From contig CM035808.1 in NCBI GenBank assembly GCA_020466095.1, positions 1,200,190 to 1,264,189 on the forward strand: a DNA stretch of 64,000 nucleotides, given 5' to 3'. The DNA comes from Chlorops oryzae. Taxonomy: Eukaryota > Arthropoda > Insecta > Diptera > Chloropidae. The notes under the pieces were generated by a model. It was not told the origin of the DNA and searched no databases. It saw only the letters and a list, made by a program, of their open reading frames with translations. Shown one piece after another: positions 36,841-50,384 of this stretch (position 1 is the stretch's first letter; every line of letters begins with the position of its first letter). A program made the position numbers and the translations under genes.

Positions 36841-38764
36841 TAAATCCAATTCGGACAGCTACAACTACAACAATGAAAAGCTTTACTGTAAAACACTCCT
36901 ACGGTGCAATTATCGCAATTAATTAAAGAGAGAAACGCAATCGCATTCCGTAAACGATGATGGCTTGGTAATTAAGTAATAACCTTAGTATATTTCTCTC
37001 CTTTCAACTTGGCATAAGAAAAAATGGATTTCAAGGAACAATTGTAAAAGATAAAAAAAAAAAAATTGTAAAAGATGAGGGAAAAAATCCAACCAAAAAC
37101 ACCCCTTCTTGAAATCGCACCAAGGATTTTTTCAGTGCAGCACGAATTATGACAATACCCGCATTATTTGGCAGCCTCTCATGGAAACCTAAAAAATTTA
37201 GATCCAAGAACTACCTAAACGATAGATAATGCCGATAAAAAAAAAAAGGCCACAACAACCAGCTAATTAGAGCTAAATAAAAATGTTCAAAAATTGAAGA
37301 GAATCAGTCAAAGCAGCTATATACAGCTGAAAGCCCGATAAATCGTAACGGAAGACCGCAAAAATCCATTCGGTGCACGATGTCTCGAACATGTTGCGTC
37401 CAATGTTTACAATCTGAAATCGCGACACGATCGAACACGCGATGTCGAGCCGGCCCGGCTGCAGTCGTGCGCGCGCCAACAACGCCAACGGCGGCACGTC
37501 AATGTGCGACGTCACACGCGACTGTGCTATGCCGCCATCGGTCGATGAACTCTGCAATCAATGCTCCAATGCTCCGTATTTAACCCATATTTTATGAAAG
37601 TGGAACACTGGGTAACGACGGCAACGATCGTGTCGGCTGCAAAGACAGCTGATCGGAAACGATCTTCGGTGAATGTTGCCATGTTGTTGTCAATTGACGT
37701 AAATGTGTGAGTGTGAGTGTGAGTGTGAGTGAATGTGGGCTCGTGTGAGCGCTCTTGTGAGTGAGTGTTTTGGATATGCTGTATGCTGTAGACGCCATTG
37801 ATTTTTTTTTTTTTTTTTTGTTGCCTGCCTGTCTCTTTGGAGGCTCCCCTTGCAATTGTTGTGCTGTTGTTTTGATTTCTGGAAGAAAAAAGCAAAGCAA
37901 CGGAGAAATGTGAATGTGAATGGCGACTTTTAGCATGCCTTCTGCAGTTGCCTTGTTGACGTTGTTGTTGTTGTTGTTGTTGTTGTAATTTCTGCTGTTG
38001 TTGCTAGTTGAGTTTTTTATTTTGTTTGAAATAATATTAATAAGAGGGCAGCCACGATGTGTTGCTGTTGCTATTGCTGTTGCGTTGGCCTTTGCAACAT
38101 TTGGACAATCGATTGAGGAAACTCTTTTGAATATACATAAATTGCGTGAAAGGGTTAATGAGCTTTTGTGCTTGTTTGGATTAAGATAATGGCTTTGCGG
38201 ATTTTCTGCTTTCTTTGCATGTCAAGCAGCGATTTGTGATGTTCTTATAGATAGATGATGGTTTATCAAGAACGGATGAGATTTTATCACTAAAATAGTA
38301 AGAAGGAGGAGGATCGGAAAGATGTTCTGAGAGACATAGGGAATTTTATTCTTCAGATGCGCACAAGCGATACTGAGAATTTTGTATCTGCGTATGGCAA
38401 ACCTCAAAAAGGCAAGAATATAAAAATTTTTATCCCATCTATATTATCAACATTTTAAGTCTTCTAAAATGAATAAATAAAAGTTTTATAGTCGAAAGAA
38501 AAATTTATTCCGATACTGAAAAGCTGTCAATTGTTCCAGACCGGAAATCTATCTTAATTCACTAAAATTTCCGTAAATGGCAAAAAAAAACGTATTTTCC
38601 ATAGAGATCGGAAGAAGTCCTGAGACATTTCTAGAATTGTGTTCCTCTGCAGTATCTCGAAGTAACAAACTGAGCAGTCTCTGTTGAAACGAAGGACTTA
38701 GGAAACGAACTTAACGAGTCATGGTCGAAACAAAAGACTTAAGAAACGAACTTTCGCACCTATT
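36841..38764. other. Spacer with TG and TTG microsatellites
   Basis: GC-rich patch at 37430-37560 (GAGCCGGCCCGGCTGC), GTGTGA repeats at 37706-37732, TTG repeats at 37955-37986. No supported gene. Confidence 0.4.
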
Positions 38765-38935
38765 ACCCAGCAAACACAATTCAAATGTTTGAGATTTTTC
38801 TGTTCTCAAATTTGAAACGCTTAAACTCTTGCGAGTCACACTCGAGAAAAGGTTTGAAAGCAACTTGACATTTAAAAAACACAATCGATATCAAATCATG
38901 CTCAGATCATTCTCAAACCTCAATGTTTGCTGGGT
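38765..38935. mobile_element. Small MITE with ACCCAGCAAACA ends
   Basis: Left ACCCAGCAAACA and right TGTTTGCTGGGT are a perfect 12-bp inverted repeat over 171 bp, flanked by TTA/TAA. The interior has TTTGAGA/TCTCAAA dyads. No coding frame. Confidence 0.7.
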
Positions 38936-39155
38936 AAGGAATGGTAGGGGTTTTAAATTAAAAAGAGCCATATTTTATGATTTTTTTTTTTTTTAGAGAT
39001 ATGAATAATGTCGTTGTACTCATTTTATACACATCTTAAAGTTAAGCTTCTTAAGTATATTTCGAAAATCGAAAAAAGATATCATCGATATATAGCGAAT
39101 CTCCGGCGGTGACTCAAAAAGGCCCTTTTTGTTATTTTAAAATATGGGGGGAAAA

Positions 39156-42100
39156 TTTTTTTTTTTTTTAAACGTTTTATTATTTATTGGATCACTCCTC
39201 TAAGATAGGAGTCTAGCAATAAGTTTTTAAATCTTACACCTAATTTGACAATATTACAAATCACAAAGCATTTTGTTAATTGAAAAGTTTATGACTTAAT
39301 AATTAGTTCATTGCGGGCCTCGGATACCGAAAACTAGGCTTTGCTGATGTGTGAAGAAACACGTGTAATATTGACGGTACGGAAATGAAGATTTTATGCA
39401 GCTAGGCTGTGCATGGAGTGCACCCACCGAGTAGACGATCAGCTAGGAAAGCTGAGTTTATGGATGTGCACCTGCTGTTGTAGAACGATTTATAATTGCT
39501 GGCCGATCATTCCATTTCAATCTCGAAGAGTACGATGTGTTCGATAATCCACGGGCAAGTGGATTTACATGTCTGCGCAATTTATTGAAGTATTTCTCTT
39601 TGATATTGGTGAACTCTGTTTTAACCAGTTCTACGTTGAGCTCTTTATGGATCCGTTCATTCGAACACAAACCAAGGAGCTCCTGTTATAGTCCTTAGGA
39701 TCTTGGACTGTGCTCTTTGCAGGATTTCTATATTCGAAGAGCTGGCATTTCCATACAATTGTAAACCATACGTCCATATTGGTTTTAAACTTGGTTGTAT
39801 AGAAGAATTTTATATTCAAGCTTTAGAGGAGAGCGGCTATTTATTAACCAGTGCAGGCTGTTGGCTTTAAGCTTCATTTGGGTTCTCTTGGCTTCAATAT
39901 GCTTACGTCATGTCAGTCTTTTGTCCAAATGAATACCGAGATATGTGACTTCCTTACATTGTGGGATGCGTACATTATTAAGGAAAATGTCTGGAGAAGC
40001 TTTTCTATTGAACGTGAAATTAATGTGTTGACATTTAGGCTCATTAATTTTGATTCGCCATTTAGATAACCAGCTTTGGATTTCGCTCAACAGATTTTGG
40101 AGCTGAGAAGTTGCGATACTTATGTCCTTGTGCCGACTAAGTACGGCTGTATCATCAGCAAATGTTGAAATCATTATTCTATCGTTATTTGGAATATCTG
40201 CTGTGTATACAAGGTAAAGAAAAGGCCCAACAACACTCCCTTGGGGGACTCCCGCGTTTATTTGAAAGGTTTTTGTAATAAATGAGTTTCCTTAGTCTTA
40301 CTTGATACGTTCTATGTTTTAAGTATGACTCAAAGATCGCGCGAAAATTAAAGGGAAGTAATCTTCTGATTTTGTATAAAAGTCCGTCGTCATGCCAAAC
40401 TTTATCGAACGCTTGTTGCACATCAAGGAATACAGAGCAGAGCAGTACTCCCGATTTTCATAGGCAAGTCTTATTTCATTTGTAATTTCCGATTTATCTG
40501 TTCAATAGTACCGGGTTGTTTTCTAAACCCGAATTGATGTGGAGGGATAATGTTCTGCTCTTGCAGATAAGGTATTAATTTTAGGGATGTGCCGGATAGT
40601 GAATTTGCCGGATAACCGGATATCGGATATCCGGTAAAAAAAATATGTAGCCGGATACATAGTATCCGGCCGGATATCTGAAAATTTTTTTCTCTGTTTG
40701 AAATTGTACTTTCGCTGGCCACAATTGAACAGATTGTCCGAAATAAATGATTTTCTGTCAACGCCGTTCATTGGTATAATATAGAGCTGGAAAACATTCG
40801 ATTCCACCATTGATATTATCGATGCTTTTAAATTTCATTAAACTAAATTAATTATTTATCACAAAAAATAATAACCAAATCTAGTTTATGGTAAAAAATA
40901 GACAATCGCAATAAAAACTTGGATAATGCTTAAAATTAAAAAACAACAATCTGATTGTAAGTATCTAACTAACATCAATGTTTCTCAATTTCAAGCATTA
41001 TCGAAGTTCATACTACGACCGTCTATCCTTTTCCATAAACTACTAAGTTTGTTAGGATTTAATTTAAGTTAATTTGACTTAATTTATTTCGATCAATATC
41101 TATTAAAAGAAATTTAAAAACATCGATACCATCGATGATAATATCGATTGCTTTTGAGCAGAGGTGCCCAAAGTGTTAGCTCCAAGTGTGAATGAGCGTA
41201 AAAGAGAGCATTTTTTTCACACGCATAGAAACTGTGAGCGGGAGATGAAAAAGTATAAAAGACGATCGAAATTAAAGCAAAATTTCACTTGTAATCGAGA
41301 AGCGAAGCGAACAACCGAAGCGAGCCAAAAAACGAAGTCACGTCAATCTTTCAAATCAGTGCTATGATGAACTTCGCAGAGGGAAGACATGTGTCGTTCT
41401 GTTTTAATTTTTTAATCCTTTTTTCGTAAAATTTTTTGTTTTGACTCAGTTAGAGTGCGTTGAGAGTTTAGTATGCTATAGACTTTCGGCGAGGTAGGAC
41501 CTATGTCGCTCGACTTTTTCTTACTCTCTAGCATTTTTTAATTTATGTGTTTGTTGTATCATCTACAGATACATGCAATCTCATTGCGCCTGTAGTGGTG
41601 GGCAGCTCTGCTTTTGAGCTTTAGCATAATCAGCTGTTCTGATTTAATTTGCACGTTCAACAAAAAACAAAACTCAAAGATGGACAAATCAAAGTCTGCG
41701 GTATGTATCGGTATCCGGCCGGATAGTAGTGATATCCGGTGGGCTTGCCGGATATCTAAAAACCAGCCGGATACGCGGATACCGGATAGTTACCGGATAT
41801 CCGGCACATCCCTAATTAATTTAGCTATGAGTAACTTTTCGAATAATTTTGAGAGACACGGCAGGAGGCTAATTGGTCTATAAGAGGATGTTTGGGTAGG
41901 ATCTTTTCCTGGCTTAGGGGCACCATTTTAATAACCGGCCGTTTCCAATCTTTTGGGAAGTAGCTGAATTCAATAATTTGCATTAAATAAGACTGTTAAA
42001 AACTGTACTGCTACGGATGGTATATTTTTTTTAAACATTTTTGGAGTGACAAGATCATGTCCCGGGGCTTTTTTGCAGACAAGTTCATTTTTTATGATAC

Positions 42101-42360
42101 TGGCAATTTCTCTTGAACTGAATTTGTATGGAAATTCTACGAGTGTTTTCGGACAAAGTTGGGAGAATGAATATGCTCAGCATTGCTCGGATTCGGTTGG
42201 AATACTTTATTGAGGTGTTAAGCAAAAACCATAGATTTCTCTTCTGAGAGAACCGAACGGGTGATTCACTCTGTCTTCATAGAGCGGCTTGCCAACCACA
42301 AGGAACTACGATTTGAGCCTCTGGGCGCGTAAGGTTCTCGATAAAGTTGAGGGTTTTAGA
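39156..42360 (-). pseudogene. Jockey-clade non-LTR retrotransposon, degenerate ORF2
   Basis: On the minus strand the order is: endonuclease-RT linker, KKAPGHDLVTPKMFK, FPKDWKRPVIKMVP, a PHQFGFRKQ block, QQAFDKVWHDGLLYK-like block, STFADDTAVLSRH (RT catalytic FADD near 40160), CKEVTYLGIHLDKRLT, then a C-terminal tail NERIHKELNVE and RLKWNDRP. This order is that of Jockey-clade reverse transcriptase ORF2. Frames are broken by several indels and stops, the 5' part (most of the endonuclease) is missing, and the 3' end is marked by a T-run at 39156-39169 (poly-A on the minus strand). A hAT element (40582-41814) splits the RT domain. Confidence 0.85.
40582..41814. mobile_element. hAT-type element inserted in the Jockey copy
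   Basis: Ends TAGGGATGTGCCGGATA.. and ..TATCCGGCACATCCCTA are inverted, and the perfect 8-bp duplication ATTAATTT flanks it (40574-40581 and 41815-41822). Subterminal regions carry multiple CCGGATATCCGG motifs on both sides. 1233 bp with no intact transposase. Length and interior differ from the 590-bp MITEs. Confidence 0.9.
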
Positions 42361-42482
42361 TTAGATTAGAAAATTGCAAAACATTTCTTCCTTCAGGTCT
42401 GTTGATTTATATGTAGAAAAAAAATTACAAAATTTCAAAAGGACGACTTGAAAAACGTTTTATTTCGAGAAAATCGACTTAA

Positions 42483-43214
42483 AGGGGTCTTCTCATTGAG
42501 CAACTTTTTTTTCGACTTTTTTTTGTGCATTTATTTATAGCTTGGGTAGTTGTAAATATGCCCCTAAAAGGAATTTTTGAAATTCGAAATAGTTTAGAGG
42601 ATATAGCCTTCTTTGTCGAGCAAGATCTGCGCTAAAACGAGTAATTTTTGCGTTGCTTCAAACTTTAAACGCGATTATCTCGAAACCACGTTTTTCGAAC
42701 TGGCGGCCATGATATCTCCAGTTCAACTAAACCGATTTTCATGAAACAAAGTGAAATCGACGCAGAATTGTTACCATTCTCAGGTGAACCTCGACCATAA
42801 TTTTAAAAAATTTTTTACTATTTTTTTTTACACTACCCTACAAAAAAAAAGCCCAAAATTGAAATTTTTTTTTGAATGGCCGCCATTTTGTCAAAAAAAA
42901 TCACAAAATTAAGCTTGAGGTTCACCCGAGAATTACATTTATACTGATTATAACCCCGTTTTTTTTTCCATTTCGGACGCTCCGGAGACCCGGAATCGTG
43001 GCCGCCGTGACGACACCTTTTTTTTCACCACCAACTTTGAAGTCTCATTACTTTTTGAACAGCCCACGTATCGAGGCAAAAAAAAATTTTTTTATTTACT
43101 TTGAACCTTTTGTAATACAATAAATAAAAAAAGTTTTCAATTATTCTTTGCGTTTTCAAATAAGAATTTTTTTAAAAAGGGTCCAAAAAACGGGTTTTCA
43201 ATGAGAAGACCCCC
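42483..43214 (+). mobile_element. TTAA-flanked GGGGTCTTCTCATT element, copy 2
   Basis: 732 bp, very similar over its full length to 22367-23097 and in the same orientation; flanked by TTAA (42479-42482 and 43215-43218). Left terminal base changed (AGGGG for GGGGG). No transposase. Confidence 0.85.
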
Positions 43215-43218
43215 TTAA

Positions 43219-44896
43219 AGTTTTTTCTCGAAGATGCAAAATTTGGGGCTGCCCTCTTTGAAGCGCTGATTCTTTGTCAGTTTAAGCCCGATTTCCTTGA
43301 AATTCGCACACAAAAAAATCCACTAGAAATGTTGCAAATTTAGAAAATGATGGCAAATTTCTATTACGCCCAACCATCTCCCATTGTTATGGACTTAAGC
43401 AATAATGGTTAAAGCGCTGCTTTCACGACTTTCTCAGAAATACACTTTCGCCTGTATCGACATAACAACCTTCTTCAAATGGAAAATGGCGATCCAATTC
43501 GACTCCTAATGGGCCAGTTGAAAAACAAAAGAAGATGCGAGACGAAAAGATGAAAAGAAAATTTCATCATGCGCAAAATTGAAAGAAAATTTCACCAATT
43601 AAATCGATTCCAAAATGCTTGGAAGCTTTCAGAAATTTCTTGGAAAATCTTCAAACGACAAAAAGTCGTCGACAAAAGAAAAACATACGAAAACCTGAAC
43701 ACAACACAACTCGATCCGATCCGATCCGATCCGAGTCGACATAACCGACCCACTTTGCTGGCGACACACCAGTGCCATATAAATTCCAATATCGCCACTG
43801 AAGTCCCTGACCATGAACGTGAAAATTGCCGCCACACAACTTCCATTGTCTCTGTTGTGGGGCTGTAGTTTTTGCTGTTGTCGCCATTTTTACTGAATTT
43901 GTTGTATCGACGAGATTCCGGAAGGAAACTGACGTGACTGGCTCTCGTGTTGCGCACATTTTGTTTCCCGAGCGTTGGCAGCAGATTTTCCAATTATGTA
44001 CATACACCGCAGCTGCATGTTTCGCATTTTTGCCATTCCTCTCTCACACATTTGTCTAATATTGGCATGGGGCTTACAAATTCAACTGGGAAGCCATATA
44101 AAAGTTTGTGCCGTTTTATTTTTTTATTTTTATTATTTATTATTTATTTATATTTTTGCATATCGCTTTTCACATTCTAATCCATGAAGGTAGAAAACTT
44201 CCTCCGATCCTGTCAATGGCGATTCTGGCAATTGAAATTTTCCTTGGCGAGGAAAAAATTGAATACGTAAAAATCATCCAGCTCATGGAAATTTTACAAC
44301 TGCAGTTCGCATGCCATATTGTCTTTGAGTGTAAATTTGTGCAGCTCTGAATTAGCTTGGCAAAGTCCGAAGTGCGAAGTGCGAAGCGACAAATCACGAA
44401 CTGTGAGCGATCGATGGATAGTAGCATGGCAGGAGAAATTTTCGAGCAAAAAGACCGAAGAAAGCTGCAGCTGAAACCTTGAAAAGTTTTTGCTGCTTTT
44501 TTTTTTTATTTTTTGTTTCGAAACCAAAATGAAAACATTGCGAATAAAAATTGATCGAATGAGATGTGGATGCATTGATGTGCAACAACCACCACAACGG
44601 AAACTTGCAGTTTTTTCAGCATTCAAAAGACGACACCGACACTTGAATTATGTGAGAGTGCTCAGGCATAGCAGGAAAAGTAAGCCATACCCACGAGTGA
44701 CAGCGACGACGACGCGGCTTTCTTGACGATTTTGGTGCTCATTCATGGCTTTTCGTCATACACCACTACGCAGTGCATTGTGTGTGTGACTATCGATTTT
44801 CAGAAGTCAACGTATTTCAGGCTTTGTTTTTTTTTTTAATATTTTGGGCCTTTGAACTTTTACATAATTTCGTGTGTGTGAAAATAATCTGTGATA
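43219..44896. other. Spacer without recognised gene
   Basis: Contains a run of GATCC pentamers (43711-43735), a T-rich segment at 44117-44160 and overlapping frames on both strands. None shows a domain. Confidence 0.4.
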
Positions 44897-45049
44897 TAGG
44901 TATTCAGAAAGTCCTTAAAACGTGGAAGTCGATCGGAATTCATGTCTTGTTAAATTTGGTTTTTACTTTTTTATGTATTTTGGAGCTTTGAACTTTTTAG
45001 CAGAAATTTTTCGATGGTATCATAATATTCGACACTTTGTGAATACCTA
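44897..45049. mobile_element. Very short hAT-like MITE (TAGGTATTCA ends)
   Basis: TAGGTATTCAGAAAG and CTTTGTGAATACCTA are a 15-bp inverted repeat with one mismatch over 153 bp. The ends recall the TAGGGGTATTCACAAAG element at 9575. No clear target duplication. Confidence 0.5.
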
Positions 45050-45338
45050 ATGTCAATTCATGCCATGCCATGTCGAAATCGAAATCGAAAAAAAGCACGC
45101 AATAACGTTATCACGTATTATTATCGTCCATGGGACGGTTCCGTATCTTTAACTTGAAAGGGTTGGTCACAACGTCCTCCAATTGTGGCAACAGAAGTTA
45201 TAAGCAAAGGAACAACAGATTTCCATAACTACAAAACGAAAGTTTACAAAGCCAAGCAAAATAAAATCCAAATCAAAAATTGAAAAAAAAAAAAATATCG
45301 TCCATAAACCGACTTTTCAGACAACGTTCTTTTTTTTT

Positions 45339-46722
45339 ATACACAGAGAAAAAAATCAACCAGAAAACTGGTTAAATCAAAAGGAAAACACATACAAAAT
45401 GGCTTCAACAACGAATATTTTTAATTTTAACAATTTTTCTTGTTGGAAAAAATAAAGATTTTCCTTTTGAATCAACCATATTTCAGGTTGAATTGAAATG
45501 AGCATTTTCAAAAATGGATTTAAATTAAAATTGTTGAACTAACCACGAACGTAATTGATATGACAAGATAATTTAAAAAAAAAAAAATTCTTAATCCTTT
45601 AATGCCAAAAAATTTTTTTTTCAATAAAAAGTTTAGATATGACTAATTTTGGCTAGAGAAACATGAATCTAAAATAGTTATTATTAGTTTTTTTTTTGGT
45701 AATTTGTTCGAAAAAAGTCCGTCTAGAGACGGAGCCAGGAGCTAGAGGGTTAAATAAACCCATAAAGAAGAAATGTCAACGTTCAAAGCAAATGGCCACA
45801 GAGCCGTCTGCTTAACATAACCCCGATAAATAGCCATCGGATGGACTTCATCTAGGGATGGGCAAAAAACATCGATATATCAAAACATCGATATTTTTAA
45901 AACGATATATCGAAAATTTATGCCGATATTTTTGCTCGGCGATATATCGTACATCGATATACTCTTCCCGACATCGAAAGCGATATTTTGTATATGTCTG
46001 TCGTTGTAAACATGTGCTTCACACTTTTTTCTCTTGGATATAAAGCGGCATATTAATCGTTCATGTCTTATCTTATCGTATCATATCTTATCATTCCATC
46101 TGAGAACTCGAAAACGTCCTTTTTGTACACTCCAATTTTGTCTAAAATATGTACAGTGTACTCTGTCTTAAGCAAATACCTACGGGACCGAAAGATCTGT
46201 CCGCTTAACAGAGGTGTTCGCTTAAAAGGAAAGATTTGAGAAGCAGGAGCACTAGAAATCCTGAAATCTGTAAGTTTAGAGTAGTGTCCGCTTAGGAGGG
46301 TTCCCTTTAAGCAGTACAATAGTTATTTTTAATTGGTATTTATAATGTCGATATATCGAAAACTCGATATTTTCCCCCGATGCTTTTTAAATAAATCGAT
46401 ACGATATATTATATCGATGTATTTTCTCATATTGCCCATCCCTACTTCATCCGATTTTGTCACTCCGTTCTGTCACTGCTTTCGCAATGCTTAAAAAGTT
46501 CTAAGATGAATAAATGTCTTATATGTCCAATTTTATAAACCAAATGAGAATTATATCGGAATTAAAGAAATTTAATTAAACATATTTCCTTTCAAATCAA
46601 CCAAAAATGTTGTTGACTCAACCATTTTTCTTTTGAAATTTTTGTTCTGCTCGAAAATCAAAAGGACTGTGAATAATAATGCGCCCGTTTAAAAAAAATC
46701 ATGGTTAAAATCGCTCAGTGTA
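45339..46722 (+). mobile_element. TACACAGAGA-ended DNA element, copy 4 (with nested hAT MITE)
   Basis: Same composite structure as copy 1. The TTAA MITE (about 45594-45754) has its left end mutated to TTAATCCTTTAATGCC. It has a small deletion after GAAATGTCAA relative to copy 1. Confidence 0.85.
45853..46443 (+). mobile_element. hAT-type MITE nested in copy 4
   Basis: 591 bp with TAGGGATGGGCAAAAA and GCCCATCCCT ends, flanked by perfect ACTTCATC duplications (45845-45852 and 46444-46451). Interior rich in ATCGATATATCG dyads and closely matching copy 1. Confidence 0.88.
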
Positions 46723-48727
46723 AGAAAATCATTTCATTTGCAGAACATCTCTTAATGGTCACAATTCTAAGGCCAAGTATATGTAAGGCGGGGAAAGTTT
46801 TCAGCTGCCAATCAATTGTTCTAGTTGCATGAAAAAAAAAGTTAAAGATTGTTGCTTTAAAACCATTCGATCGTAGCCAGTTGTCAATTGCAGGCGTTCG
46901 GTTCACCCACGCATGATCGTGAGTTAGGCAGATCGGTGATCATGCTGCAACAAAGTTTCCATATCGAAATGCCACTTTCGTGCCAGTCTTTTGCCGCTGC
47001 TCCGTCTGTCGCCTTCAACTATTTAGAACGAAAAATTGCGCATTTGAAACTTTCCTTCGATTTCCTTCGACTCAAAATGCGGCCGGCGCAGAAATGATCG
47101 TTATCATTGGACGACAGTGGGCGGAACCCATCAAGCGCTTAGCACAATTTCCATTAAGATATACGAGTATTTTTGATTGAGAATTGTTATGTTTTTGGGT
47201 CATTGGCACAAGAAAATCCATTGCAGGATATGTGTACACTCTCTGTCGGTCTAAAAGGGAAGTCAACGAGAGTCAAATTAATTTTTTGACTTATCTCAAG
47301 CCTTTTAGAATGGGTTTTCTTTTCTACTGTTTTTTTTTTTCTTCTTCTTCTTCTTGTTTTTCTTTTTCCTCTTTTTTGACTTTCAAACGAGGCGAAAAAA
47401 TTTTTGCAACTTTCACGCAATCCATGTGGAGGAATATCACCGACAATTTTCGAGATTTCCCTCGAATTTTCCACTCCATTAGCTTTGTTGTTGTTGTGGT
47501 TGTTGTTGTTGTTGTTCGTTATTGCATCGTATATCGTTGTTATTTTCCTCATTGGAAGAAAGTGTGTCAAGTTTTGACAAAGATCAAGTACATCAGTGAT
47601 AGCGAGGATGCCGATTCGATTCGATTCGGTTCGGTTCGAGCGGCGACTCTGGTCCATGGCCGTACTTTGACTCGTGTGCATGCGATTTCCACAAATTGGC
47701 AAGTCAATCCAAGGCATCCGGTAGAAAAATAATGCAAGAAAACCGAAAAAGAGCAAATGTACAAACGAAAAAAAAACAACGAAAAGAAAAAAGAATCTGA
47801 ATTCGAAGATAAACGATCGACGATTAGCGACGCAGAAGCGCAGCAGAAGCGGAAGAAATGAAAATTGCCAATTGCCGTGAAAAGTTCTCAGGCGCATAGT
47901 CATCATTGACATGCACATGCATGATGCTGCAGCTAGTTACAATTACATACTTGGCCACTCAGCTACCGTTCGTTCGTTGTTTCATTCGCTGGAAGACGCA
48001 TTGTGAAGCACTAAATTGGCTCTTGGCTTTTGGTCGTAAAATGTGCATTTGTGGCCACGTAAAATTGGTGGAACAAAAAAAAACAAATTGGCATTGACTC
48101 GTATCTTCAGGCATCGGTGCCTGCCGCAGTGAAAGTTTCTAAACGTGATCGAGCAGTTCTTCAACTCGAAGAGCTTCAACTCGCAGCGTGATACATCCAT
48201 CCGTCCATATGAGTTGAAGTGGCAATACATCCGAGCTTTTGGTACCGATGCGTGTCAAATGAAATGTCAAGTTCTTTGCTTTCAACGAAAGTCACAGTGA
48301 TCACGATATTCCTATTCGATTGCCATTCGCTCATGCGTTCGCATTAAATCGAACATAGAACAAATCGCGTAATGATTGGTTTCTCACAAGTGAACGTACT
48401 TTTACGAATTAAAAATCGCGATTGCTTTTACGTATGAGACTTATTGAAGTAGCAATTCCGCATACATCTTCGCAGTGTACAACTGGACGAACTCCTGTTT
48501 CAAAAAGCATTTTGTTGACTCACTAATGCAGTAGAAGTCAGCTTCAACACGTGCAATATTGTTAACAATATCGTTTTCAAAATACAATAGGTTCTCAACC
48601 AAAAGCCTCTACCGTTAATTATGATTTGAAAGAAACTGCTAAAGTTCGGATATTATGTTCTGTTAACACTATCGATCCACAGTTCTTACACACACACACA
48701 GACGAATTTCCGAATTAAGACAATTAA
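46723..48727. other. Spacer without recognised gene
   Basis: TTG repeats at 47485-47516 and CTTCTTCTTCTT at 47341. A 182-codon frame on + and a 243-codon frame on - overlap here (47184-47918); both are low in complexity and are not accepted. Confidence 0.4.
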
Positions 48728-49620
48728 GGGTGTTACAATCAGGTGAGCCTGACAATAAAATACCCGATACACAAACACATGTTCAAATAATCTTTAATAT
48801 CAAGAGGTTTTGAAGGCCATATAACGACTTTGTTTTTAAATTTCTTTATGAAAACCGCCTCTTTGCCACGCCCACTTTACCAATTTTTTTTGGAATTTTA
48901 ATCGGAGGCTTAAATATACGCTCAAATTCAAAGTTTCATTGAAATATTTTGAAAAAGTCCGATTTTGGGGCAGTTTTGAGATTTCTGTGACAGACCCTAG
49001 TACTGGAGGTACCCTTAATAATGGACCGATCAAGAAATTTTTGGAGAGGATGTTTATAGCTACAAAGGAAGCATAAGTGCCCACATTCGTCCAAGTCCCA
49101 TTTGAATATCGGGGTGTAGGAGAGAATTTTCGGAAAACGCTCTTCTGCCACGCCCACTTTTTCAAATTTTTGGAACTCACATTTGCCTTTAAACGCGTTC
49201 AAATATCAAATTTCATCAAAATATGTTGAAAAACTTCGATTTTAGAGCAGTTTTTGGGATTTTCGTAACAGACCCTAGTACTGGAGGTACGCCAAAAAAT
49301 GGTCCGATCGTGTCCATTCTCGAACATGTTCTTACTAATGTCCCCGTGCGCACGCATACTAAATTTAATCAAGATAGCTCAACTCCTTCGATAAGAAAAC
49401 TGTATACAGACAGACGAGACGGACAGACAGACAGACAGACGACAGAGACGACGGAAACAGACAGACAGACAGACGGACGAATGTCTAAATCGAATCTCCT
49501 GGTGACGCTGATCATTTCTATATACATATATTTTGTATGGTCCACCTCGACTAGCTCTGGGTGTTACACACAACCACACAAACGCAATATACCCTCGACG
49601 CGGAGTGTGTCGGGTATAAA
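48728..49620 (+). mobile_element. Helentron/DINE-1-like element, copy 2
   Basis: ATACCCGATACACA near the start (48760) is inverted at the end as TGTGTCGGGTAT (49606-49617). Inside, a block of about 300 bp (GCCACGCCCACTTT.., ACAGACCCTAGTACTGGAGG) occurs twice in tandem, followed by a GACAGACAGAC/GGAC microsatellite (49405-49478) and TGTCTAAATCGAATC. Same architecture as 26145-27345 but a different internal repeat, hence a separate subfamily. Confidence 0.75.
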
Positions 49621-50209
49621 AAAAAAAAAAAAATCCCAAAGAACTCTGCAGAAAGTGCAACTTTCACATGGAGATCGCTTTCGAAATGAAATAAAAATGA
49701 AATGTCGTAAAACTAATTAGCATCTGCATTGGCGGCAGTTTAGGAAAAGCCTCCAGAACTCGTTCTTTCAATAGCGTGAGTGAGATATGAGGTTTTCACT
49801 GATCATCGTTCATTTCGATATAATAGCTAACACAAATGGTCTTTCTGAGTTTTGCGTCACTTTCAAATGTTCTTTAGCTTCTTCTTCTTCTCTTTCTCCG
49901 CATGCCTGTCTTTTTATATGCATATATATATGTATATCTTTCTCCTTCTAAATCACTCTCACCATTTCTTATGCTAATCAGCCATTTGTTTCGTGAGTTT
50001 AATAACCCAGAAATCCAATTTCATTTTGAATCAAAGTACGTGTGACGACGAATCCCAAAAGCACCTGATGTATTTGTTAACAAGCAATTTCTACTGCAGC
50101 TAATGGTGAATTAAAAACTTCCCATATTGAAGGCGAAGAGTTCTAATTAATATTCTGCATGCCTTTTCGACCAAATGTTGCATTGTGGTGTGCGTACAGG
50201 CGGCGATTC
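49621..50209. other. Astacin upstream spacer
   Basis: Moderately AT-rich with GCATATATATATGTATAT at 49919-49937. Nothing coding. Confidence 0.4.
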
Positions 50210-50216
50210 TATAAAA
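50210..50216 (+). promoter_or_regulatory. Candidate TATA box of the astacin gene
   Basis: TATAAAA followed by GGCG lies 169 bp upstream of the astacin ATG, leaving room for a 5' UTR of roughly 140 bases. Position and sequence fit a TATA-driven promoter; the start site itself is not visible. Confidence 0.4.
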
Positions 50217-50384
50217 GGCGTTGCTAATTTCTTTTCCATTTCTTTTGTATTTCCATTGCTTCAATTGCAAGTGAATAAAGTTGCTCGGCCGTTGGTCTTA
50301 TAGTTCGATGAGAGTAATTCTTTCAATACTTTGCAAAAGGGTTGACATATCCAGATATATACCGATTGATTTGCTTAGTCGATA

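Noticed and set aside
47184..47918. 182-codon (+) and 243-codon (-) overlapping frames
   Set aside because: Mutual shadows over T-rich and TTG-repeat sequence; poly-Val and poly-Asn stretches only.
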